Shown here piece by piece: positions 1 through 7,900 of a DNA stretch of 10,039 nt. A program made the translations under genes and the position numbers. The stretch is from UMGS902 sp045538895. GTDB lineage: Bacteria > Bacillota > Clostridia > Oscillospirales > CAG-272. The stretch's first letter is position 1. Each line of letters begins with the position of its first letter. The notes below the pieces were generated by a model. It was not told the DNA's origin, searched no databases, and saw only the letters and a list, made by a program, of their open reading frames with translations. The stretch covers positions 1-10,039 of the forward strand of contig JAZQEH010000045.1 in NCBI GenBank assembly GCA_045538895.1, in the 5' to 3' direction.

Positions 1-3000
1 TGCGTTAAGCTCTGCACCGACTGCAAGAGTTTCAAGCTTTTCCTCTGCAACGTTATAGGTTTCGATAGAAGTGATATCAATGATATAGTCATCCGCATCC
101 ATTTCATCGGAAACGATGAACTTGAGGGTGACTACCGTATCATCAAGAGCAATGTCCTTGATCTGGCTGTTGCAAAGAATAACGTTGTAAGGAGTTACAA
201 GGTCGCTTGCACTTGAGAAGAACCAATCGCCGTTGTTATCATAATCGGATTCTACGCTAACGAGCGTGAGTTCCGCAGGTGCATCAACTGCAAAGGACAT
301 GCCCCAGAAAGGAGTTGTTGCCTTAACGTTTACGTCAACGCTTACTACGCTGCCGTTAACCTCAATAGGCTCTGTCGAAATGATAACAGGAGCAGAAATC
401 TCGGTTGCGGTTTCGCCGCAGTTTGCACAGTAGTATGTACCGTTTGCGGTTGCAACGTAGTCATGTGCGGTGCAATCAAACTTAACAGCAGTAGTCTTGG
501 TTCTTGAACATACAGAACATGTGAATGTCATAACGCCGTCTGCTTCAGGAGTAGGTTCGGTAGTAATTACACCCTCGCTCCAATCGCACTCGTCAATAAC
601 GGTGATTGCATCTTTGTTAGCCGCAACATATGCATCATACATTGCATTGTATGCAGGATATGCAACCCCCTTTGCAAATGAGTGAGAACCGTAGGTGAGG
701 TTAACAGACTCGGCACCTGTAGGAATATAACCTGCAGTTGCATCATTAGGATTGTTCTTCGAGATGAAGAACGCAACCTTGTTGGGCTTTTCAGTCTTAT
801 TGGTAGCCTCAACACGGTCTGTTCCGCTTGAAACAGTAATATCAACATCAGTTGTGTTCAGAATCTGGAACAATTCGGTAACGTACGCAGTACCGTTAAG
901 GTTAAGCTCAAGCTTATCAAGATGAGCTGTGCCTGCAGCGTTCTGGAAGTTACCCGCACCCATGTAAATCTTCTTGATATAAGCATCGCTTACACCGTTG
1001 AAGTTTGCGGTGATGGAGCAATTTTCCATCTGGGTGTTCGGAGGTACGTTACTTGCAGTACCGAGAATTACCTGATTGAACGTTGCATCGTTTGATGTAA
1101 AGTTGATGTGAACGTTCTTGATAGTAAGCGGCTGGTCATTGGAAATGCTTACACGTGAGCCGAGATATACTCTGTCGAACGTAGCAGTTGCCGCAGAAAG
1201 CGTGCTGCCGTTATAGGTTATAGGCATTGCGGTTGTTCTGTTAAGTTTAACGTTAACAACCTTCTGTACGGGCTTGCCGTCTTTTTCACCTGTCTTGAGG
1301 TCTACAACAGACTCGGTAATAGTTGCGGTGCTCGGATAAGCATTACCGATTACAAAGTAACATGCACCGTACGCAACAAGGCCGTCACCAACGGTGAAGT
1401 CGTTCCAGTTAGCAACGAATACGGGGATATTGTAATAACCCTTGTCGGAGGCATTCTGCTTTGAAACGTTGGAGCCGTTGATGATAATACTTTCAAGCTT
1501 GGTAGGACCGTTGAACTCAATAACAAGACCGTGTGCACCGATTACAAAGCCGGTGGAGGGCAAGCCGTTTGCATTTGTAGTAGCAGTAAAGGTGATTTCC
1601 TTTTCCCAAGCGGGAAGGTCACGTACGGCAGAGCTGAATACATATCTGGAGGAAAGGATAACCTTACCGCCTGTTTCAGCAAGACGGGAAACCGCCTCAT
1701 GAATAGTCTTAACGCCGGTTTCGGGAGTAAGACCGTCATCGGTATCGGTTGCATCTTCACTGTTGTTGTTTACGTATACGTATGGCTGTTCCATGCCCTC
1801 AACTACTGTTTTGCTACAGTGGTTACAGTACCAATCGTATATGTACTCATCGTTATCATCAAGGGTTACTTCTATATCAAGGTCACAAACACCGTTTGCA
1901 TCAACGTGATGATCGGAATAGGTGGTTTCGTACAAAGGAGTAGCGTTTGCAGGCTGACCGCAGACATCACAAATCAAGTTGTACGTACCGTATGCACAGC
2001 ATGTGGATTCGGTGAGCACTACCTTTGTTGTGTTGGTATGAAGACAAGCCTTGTCACCGCCGCAGTTTGTACACTTATCATTCTCACCGTAGGTATGACC
2101 GATGTATTCGCCACAGTATGCGATATATGTGGAACGTGTCACATCTGTGCCCAACGTGTCAATAGAAGTATCGTATGCGTCATTTCCTTTAATGAAGATG
2201 TGCGAGTCGTTAACCGCCGAGGTGAGTCTTTCATCTACATATACTGTAAGTATTGATATTGTGCCTGTTGCACCTGTAACGTTAAAGACCGGCATAGCAC
2301 TGGTAGCAGTACTGTTAAGCGCACCCTTGAGAACAAGGTCGGTCTCAAAAACAAAATTCTTGTTAGCCGCAGGCGTGCTTGAATTGTACGAATTCTGAGA
2401 GCAGTAAATAAACGTAATGGCATTTACTTCTCCGTCGATGATCATGGTCATCTTTGAGTCAGCGGTAAGAGGCTGAATACCGGTGGAGAAGCCTGCGAGA
2501 TAAACTGTGCGGAGCATGTCTGTATCGGATTTCTTACCAACGGTAAGTGTACCGGTACCGGAATGCTTATAGGAGTTACCTGCAGTGTTCCAACCGAAGA
2601 TTGCCCAATAGTCGCCCGAACGAACCGTAAGATTGGTATTCATGGTAGCACTCTTGTTATAGAAGCCGCCGAATACATACATCTTTACACCGCTTACGGT
2701 TACACCGCTACTGGTAAGAGTTTTTGTTGTATCCATTACAAGGCCTGTGCCCATTACCAGCTTGTGGTTCTGGCCATAGATTCTTACGCCGGCAGTGGTA
2801 TCAGCCTTGAAGGTAAGGTTGTTAAACTCAAGAGAACCGTTTGAATAGAAATACTTGGATGCACCGTTGAAGTGAAGTGCACCGCCGGTAACAATGACTG
2901 TACCACCCGAATATGCAGGTGTAGAGTAATCGGAAGGTACATATGCATCGTCAACAATGTGAACGGTCACATTAGTCTTATTAACGTTTACGCTTGCAGC

Positions 3001-4833
3001 AGCATATGCAAAAGCATCCTCAAAGGAAGCAAACGCATTAGCCTCGGTTGTACCGAGAGTATCGGTAACCGCAGTGCAAAGGTCTGTACCGTTTGTAGAA
3101 ACATAAACGTCGGTAGCGAGAGTTGTATCTGTAAGCACTGCCAGGTCGCAGCACTCATACTGATACGTAACGCCGTTAGTACCGTTATAAATAACGTTAA
3201 AGGTGGTCTTTGCGTGATTTGCAGCATTGATTTCAATTGTTTCTTCGCTCATAACAAGACCGCAACCATTACAAACGATCTGCTTTGTACCCTTTGTAAT
3301 ACAGGTAGCTGCTTCAGTTACATTTTCGGTTGTGCTTTCGTGTGCACAGTATGCAGCACCGCAGGTTGTACAGTAGCCATTTACGGTGTTATGCACATGG
3401 AACTCTACAAGCTCGGGACCTGTGGTGGTGAATACCCACTTTTCATCACTGTTGAGACCGGTAAAGGAATCAGCCGTAGTAACGTCTGTAACAGCAGTAG
3501 CATAGTTTTCTGCAACAGAACCGGTGTAGCCTGTGTAGTAATTGTTTTCAGTTGTTACAACTGTAGTTTGGTAGGGGCCACCCGCAAATCTTGTACCTAC
3601 TGTGTAGTTGTTGCTCACCGCAGCACCGCCGAGTGCCCACTGACCGATAATACCACCGGTATAAGACTTAACGTCCTTGATTTTACCGGTGTTAAGGCAG
3701 TTTGTGACATTACCGCGCATAACACCTACGATACCGCCACAGAAAGGAGAGTTAGCAGAGGAGTTAACGTATCCCGCGTTCCAGCAGGAGTCAACAGTGG
3801 TTGTACCGCTTGCGTCACCGCCGTTTGCATAGCCGAGAATACCACCAGAGCGTGTAGAGGTAGCGATTTCACCCGCATTGTAGCACTTGGAAATAACGAT
3901 TCCAGTGCCGGTAAGAGTTCCGTCGCCGCTATTATAAGTGGTGTGACCGATGATACCGCCTGCATATGAAGTAGTAGTTACAGAGGTTACTGCAACAACC
4001 TTGCCATAGTTTTTACAACCTGTAAGGTTATTGGTGTTGCCCTGCACTTCTCCGGAACGCCACATACCAACGATACCGCCGATACACTGACAGTTCTTAA
4101 CTTCGCCGTAGTTTGTACAGTCGGTAACAGCGATGTCACGTGCACCCATGCCAGCGAGAGCGTTGTAGATATAACCAACGATACCACCTACACGGTTGTA
4201 CGTTGCGTTGCCGGTACCTTCAACCTTTGCGTAGTTTACGCAGTTGCTGACCGTAACGTCAAAAGAGCCTGCGTTTTCAACAGAAGCAAGGGCTGCGTAT
4301 TCGCCGCTGTGAAGAATTGTGCCGACTACGCCGCCAAGACGTCCGCCGGTAGATGTAACGGATGCGTTGCCGTCAGCATCACCAACAGTGATACCGTCAA
4401 TGAGGACGTCACCGCAGACAACACCTGCAAGCAGACCGCAGTAGTTGCCGGTGCCGCTAATCGTACCCTTAACGGTAAGGTTCTTGATTACCGTCTGGTT
4501 TCCGTCATCGGATACAACGCCGAACAGACCAACAGATGAGCCCGAAAGGCTGATACCCGAAATGGTTTTGCCATCACCGTCAAACGTACCGGTAAAAGCC
4601 TTGGAAAGGTTACCGATAGGAGCCTGACTTTTGGTACCATCGTAGTCGCCAAGGTCAATGCTCTCTGTAAGAACATAGTCACCCGACCACTTTGAACTGT
4701 CGTTCATAAGCTCGACAAGTTCGGTTGCCGTGCTTATAGGTGTTGCATCTGCGGCACTTACGGCAACCGTTGCCGAAAACGCACAAATGAACATACAGAG
4801 CACAAGCAGAATGCCGAGAAGTTTCTTTTGCAT
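1..4833 (-). CDS. Giant secreted multi-domain surface protein (GLUG repeats, beta-helix modules, cohesin-like domain), 3' end outside window
   Basis: The frame is open without a stop from the ATG at 4833 to base 1, giving 1611 codons; the C-terminus lies beyond the left edge. The start is supported by AAAGGAG ten bases upstream and by a signal peptide (MQKKLLGILLVLC..., likely cut near residues 26-28 after VSA/A). Residues ~30-460 are a GLUG-type region: an N-terminal Y-x-L-T-x-x-I-D-L and F-T-G-T-F-D-G-D-G-K-T-I motif, then about eight GG-[IV]-[VI]-G units. Residues ~575-905 and ~1018-1425 are beta-helix-like modules, each opening with a [VY]-Y-V-[SN] strand. Cysteine inserts (C488/C491, C521/C524, C921/C924, C955/C958, C1003/C1006, C1439/C1442, C1469/C1472) separate the domains. 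Residues ~1481-1611 resemble a cohesin fold. Inference: an exported adhesin or scaffold. No catalytic domain is visible in the part present, and the missing C-terminus could hold a dockerin, SLH or sortase signal. Confidence 0.93.
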   Translation of the reverse strand, partial: MQKKLLGILLVLCMFICAFSATVAVSAADATPISTATELVELMNDSSKWSGDYVLTESIDLGDYDGTKSQAPIGNLSKAFTGTFDGDGKTISGISLSGSSVGLFGVVSDDGNQTVIKNLTVKGTISGTGNYCGLLAGVVCGDVLIDGITVGDADGNASVTSTGGRLGGVVGTILHSGEYAALASVENAGSFDVTVSNCVNYAKVEGTGNATYNRVGGIVGYIYNALAGMGARDIAVTDCTNYGEVKNCQCIGGIVGMWRSGEVQGNTNNLTGCKNYGKVVAVTSVTTTSYAGGIIGHTTYNSGDGTLTGTGIVISKCYNAGEIATSTRSGGILGYANGGDASGTTTVDSCWNAGYVNSSANSPFCGGIVGVMRGNVTNCLNTGKIKDVKSYTGGIIGQWALGGAAVSNNYTVGTRFAGGPYQTTVVTTENNYYTGYTGSVAENYATAVTDVTTADSFTGLNSDEKWVFTTTGPELVEFHVHNTVNGYCTTCGAAYCAHESTTENVTEAATCITKGTKQIVCNGCGLVMSEETIEINAANHAKTTFNVIYNGTNGVTYQYECCDLAVLTDTTLATDVYVSTNGTDLCTAVTDTLGTTEANAFASFEDAFAYAAASVNVNKTNVTVHIVDDAYVPSDYSTPAYSGGTVIVTGGALHFNGASKYFYSNGSLEFNNLTFKADTTAGVRIYGQNHKLVMGTGLVMDTTKTLTSSGVTVSGVKMYVFGGFYNKSATMNTNLTVRSGDYWAIFGWNTAGNSYKHSGTGTLTVGKKSDTDMLRTVYLAGFSTGIQPLTADSKMTMIIDGEVNAITFIYCSQNSYNSSTPAANKNFVFETDLVLKGALNSTATSAMPVFNVTGATGTISILTVYVDERLTSAVNDSHIFIKGNDAYDTSIDTLGTDVTRSTYIAYCGEYIGHTYGENDKCTNCGGDKACLHTNTTKVVLTESTCCAYGTYNLICDVCGQPANATPLYETTYSDHHVDANGVCDLDIEVTLDDNDEYIYDWYCNHCSKTVVEGMEQPYVYVNNNSEDATDTDDGLTPETGVKTIHEAVSRLAETGGKVILSSRYVFSSAVRDLPAWEKEITFTATTNANGLPSTGFVIGAHGLVIEFNGPTKLESIIINGSNVSKQNASDKGYYNIPVFVANWNDFTVGDGLVAYGACYFVIGNAYPSTATITESVVDLKTGEKDGKPVQKVVNVKLNRTTAMPITYNGSTLSAATATFDRVYLGSRVSISNDQPLTIKNVHINFTSNDATFNQVILGTASNVPPNTQMENCSITANFNGVSDAYIKKIYMGAGNFQNAAGTAHLDKLELNLNGTAYVTELFQILNTTDVDITVSSGTDRVEATNKTEKPNKVAFFISKNNPNDATAGYIPTGAESVNLTYGSHSFAKGVAYPAYNAMYDAYVAANKDAITVIDECDWSEGVITTEPTPEADGVMTFTCSVCSRTKTTAVKFDCTAHDYVATANGTYYCANCGETATEISAPVIISTEPIEVNGSVVSVDVNVKATTPFWGMSFAVDAPAELTLVSVESDYDNNGDWFFSSASDLVTPYNVILCNSQIKDIALDDTVVTLKFIVSDEMDADDYIIDITSIETYNVAEEKLETLAVGAELNA
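3640..4345 (-). repeat. Array of GLUG-like protein repeats inside the partial surface protein
   Basis: Seven well-formed units with the core GG-[IV]-[VIL]-G are encoded near 4321-4344 (LGGVVG), 4171-4194 (VGGIVG), 4068-4088 (IGGIVG), 3947-3968 (AGGIIG), 3831-3851 (SGGILG), 3723-3741 (CGGIVG) and 3641-3660 (TGGIIG), with a weaker unit near 4430. Spacing is about 25-50 residues, and most units are followed by a C-x-N-[TYA]-G-x-[IV] strand (for example CKNYGKV, CYNAGEI, CWNAGYV, CLNTGKI). This matches the GLUG motif family, which occurs in extracellular adhesins and peptidases of Firmicutes. The repeats diverge at DNA level, so they are an old protein array rather than a recent tandem duplication. 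Confidence 0.8.
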
Positions 4834-4843
4834 GTCTTTTTAT

Positions 4844-4850
4844 CTCCTTT
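4844..4850 (-). promoter_or_regulatory. Ribosome binding site AAAGGAG of the partial surface protein
   Basis: On the minus strand AAAGGAG lies ten bases upstream of the ATG at 4833. It fixes this start over the internal methionine at residue 14, which would destroy the signal peptide. Confidence 0.85.
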
Positions 4851-4880
4851 GAAATTTTTATAGTTTTCGCGATTATATCT

Positions 4881-4909
4881 ATTATAATATACTATATAGC
4901 GAAAGTAAA
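4881..4909 (-). promoter_or_regulatory. Sigma-A promoter for the partial surface protein
   Basis: On the minus strand TTTACT (-35, 4904-4909) and a perfect TATAAT (-10, 4881-4886) are separated by exactly 17 bases. Transcription should start near 4874, giving a leader of about 40 bases that ends in the AAAGGAG site. The promoter lies immediately downstream of the terminator of the preceding gene, so the two large genes are likely transcribed separately. A short inverted repeat, TTTCGC (4865-4870) and GCGAAA (4899-4904), flanks the -10 box and touches the -35 box. Confidence 0.8.
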
Positions 4910-4930
4910 GAGATTTTTGTAAAAAATACA

Positions 4931-4956
4931 AAAAAGTGGGCTGTTTTTTCAGCCCA
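4931..4956 (-). terminator. Rho-independent terminator of the SLH/GH43 gene
   Basis: Read on the minus strand, TGGGCTG (4950-4956), an AAAAAA loop (4944-4949) and CAGCCCA (4937-4943) form a perfect seven-pair stem, followed by CTTTTTT running into 4930. It begins eight bases after the stop codon at 4965-4967. A-rich and T-rich flanks on both sides could let it act weakly in the other direction, but no plus-strand gene ends here. Confidence 0.92.
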
Positions 4957-4964
4957 TTTTTATA

Positions 4965-7900
4965 TTATTTTGCTCTTTGCGATTTCATGGCAATCCGTGT
5001 GAATATTACGCACGCTTCGCTACGCTTGATAGAGTCATTCGGACGGTAATTGCCTGTGCCTGCATCACCGCCGACAATGCCTGCCTGATAAAGGAGCTTA
5101 ACCGCATCGTGACATGCCATATCGCTTGTTACGTCGGGGTTTGAACCGCTCTTCACTGCCCCGTATTCACCACGCTCAAGGATGTTGGCAAATACAATAG
5201 CCATGTCCCCACGTGTTATATTTGCATCGGGATTTGCAAACTGTCCTTTGGAAATAATGCCGTTTTCTGTGCAATACTCTACATAGGGGGTATACCAAGC
5301 CTCGCCTTGTGCCGCCGCACGTACACTCTTACCATAATATGCGGTGTGAATATTCGCAGCTGCGGTGAGTGCCTGTGCTACGGTAAAGGTGTTATCGGGA
5401 CTGAATTTGGTCTGCGAAGTGCCGTTTGCAAGTGCAAGTTCATACGCATTCTTTACGTATGAGTAGAACCAATGTGCCTCTGTTACATCGGTGAAACGTC
5501 CGTCATACTGACGGCTTATAGCAAACTTGCTTCCCGAAGTGCTTATTTTATCAAAGCCTTTTATACGTTTGCCGAGAGGCAACGGATTAACGTTAACGGT
5601 ATAAACCTTGTCGATTGATGCGGGATGGCCGCTTCCGTCTGCGATAACAACGCCGTTTTTGTCGGCAGAATAAGGCTCAACAAACGCATAACGTCCGCTT
5701 GAGGTGTCCTTGCCGATATACGCATGGTAGCATACCCAGCCCTGACCGTCGGTATCAGTCACGTAAGATGCGTGTCCGCAGCCGTTGATGCTATCGGATT
5801 TGTACAGAATCGGCTCGTCGGATTTTTCCCATGAAGTGATTTCAAGAGGATCTCCTCCAATGTATTTAAGCTGTGCAAGATTATAGTGAACCGTCCAGTA
5901 TCCGCTTCCGGAGTAGATGATATAAACGCTGCCGTCGTCGCCGTAAACTGCGGTTGAGCCTTCAACTACCTTTGGCCAGTATGTGCCGGTATTTACATTG
6001 AGTGCATATCCGCCCTTTTCCCACTCATATTCGGAACGGCAAATAACTTTTGACTGTCCGACTATAGTCCAGGGATTGGTCATTTCTACAATGTTGATTG
6101 TTTGATGAAGATCGGGGGTACCTCTGCCAGCTTCGGTGATATAAAGCATATAGAGTTTACCGTTAATACGGATTTCGCTCATGCCCGCCGCCCAACAGTC
6201 GTCAAAGCCTTCGATATCCTTTGCTTCAACACGCTGCGGAACGTTGACTTCACCTGTTACGGGGTTGCCCCATCTGCCGAGAAGGTCGTCGCCGTCAAGA
6301 CATTTTGCAACGTACATACGGTGGTGTACATTATCGCCGTCATCGCACGCCATAAAGAGATACCAGCCGCCGTTGCCCTCTCCGATTTCTTCATCGGTGT
6401 AATAGTGTATCTCAGGTGACCAGAGGTTTCTTGACCATTCGTGACCGTCCTCGGGGTCATAGATAGTCTTGTATTCTGCATATGGCATATCGCCGATATT
6501 TGCAGTCTTCGCAACGCCGACTGTGGAGCCTGTGGTTGCGGTGTAGTAATAATAGCCGTCGCAATAGAAGAGCCACGGGTCTGCACCGTTGTTACGGATA
6601 GGGTTTGTAAACGACATTGTACCGGTCATTTTTGCATCGAGGTCTATTTCCTCGGAAATATTAAGCTCCGAAGTCATTCCGTCTACAATACCGCTTCCAA
6701 AAATATCGGTTACATGGGCAAAGTCACCGCCGTTTATATTAAGAGTATACGTGCCGGTATACGTGCCACGGTATTCGCCGGTGCTTGAATTTGCAACTGC
6801 GATATTTCCGTAGAACTTGCCGCCGTTTACGGTGAGAGTTACATCACTGTGGAACCAATGCTCTGCTTTGGTAAGCGTTGCCGCATAAATACTCTTGTAG
6901 AAGGTACCGCCGTTTATGGTTGCGGTAATTTTTCCCTCGTGCGAAAGAGATGAGCCAAGAGTAAAAGTATCAACAAATTCACCGCCGTTTATTGTGACGT
7001 TAACGTTTGTATTCTTACTGCCGTTTGCCGCAGTACCGCCACGCACTCTCTGCCACGTACCGCTATTGATGATAAGATTGGTAGTCTTATCGGTCAAAGC
7101 CGCCTGACTGCCGCCCATGATAGAAATATGTGTGTTTGTAGCATCATCAGCATACGTAGTGATATTTTCACCCATCACAAGCGTGTGACAGTTTGCATAT
7201 ATGCTGCGGAAATTTGCATTGCTCTTGAGGGTTATATTGTTAAACTCGGTATCGCCGCCGCAATAGAAGTTCTGCGAAAAAACCATCTTTGCGTCATTTG
7301 TCTTTGCGTAATCAACACCGTCATATACCGAGGTGAATGTAATTTTTTTGCCATTTACACCTGTATTGAATGCCTTTGCAACGGTAAACGGGCCGCAGAC
7401 AACAACAGTACCGCCGCTTTCGCCAAGTGCCGCATATGCCGCATCAAGCGAAGTCGAGGGAGAATTGGGAGTCGCGCCGCTGCCGCTTAAACCGTCGGCA
7501 AGGAAAAATACCTTTTCGCCAACGTCGGTAAAGAGTGCTTTTGCCGCACCAAGACTGTCAAGTGTGAAAAGTTTTTCGTCAATAACAAGCTTTCCGCTTG
7601 CGTTATTGCCGCTTACCTCATACGCTTTAACTTCACCGCCGACAAGTGTGTAGGAAAGTGTGTTTGCAACGTTATTGAAAATAACCTTGTCAACACCGCC
7701 GTGGCTTATTGTCAAAGTAAAGTTGTCTACAGTGGTATCGGTAGACTTGACAGTGCCTATACTACCGCCGTGAATTTCGATAGAAACGGTTCCGCTGCCG
7801 CCGATGATTCTGTCAACGCTTCTTCCCGAGAAAACAAGATCGTTTGCGTTTGTAATATCACCGAATCTACCGGAATAAATGTGTGCATTTCCTTTGACAT

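Noticed and set aside
1531..2256. A 241-codon plus-strand open frame with apparent hydrophobic stretches
   Set aside because: It is antisense to the partial surface gene, without a ribosome site. Its hydrophobicity follows from the complementary Asn/Asp/Thr/Tyr codons of the real gene.
2872..3969. A 365-codon plus-strand open frame, rich in Cys
   Set aside because: It lies wholly antisense to the partial surface gene, has no ribosome site or signal, and its Cys-rich low-complexity composition comes from reading frequent ACA, GCA and GTA codons backwards. The minus-strand frame shows recognisable GLUG and beta-helix motifs.
4794..4800. Lipobox (LVLC at residues 10-13) making the partial protein a lipoprotein
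   Set aside because: The residue before Cys is Leu, not Gly/Ala/Ser, and the hydrophobic core continues past it to a normal VSA/A cleavage site.
5960..6000. GH43 domain as a definite pseudoenzyme because NTGT replaces NEGP
   Set aside because: A second alignment with a loop insertion places E1102 (VEGS followed by a G-x-V-Y-x-x-Y-S strand) at the acid position, so loss of the acid cannot be claimed.
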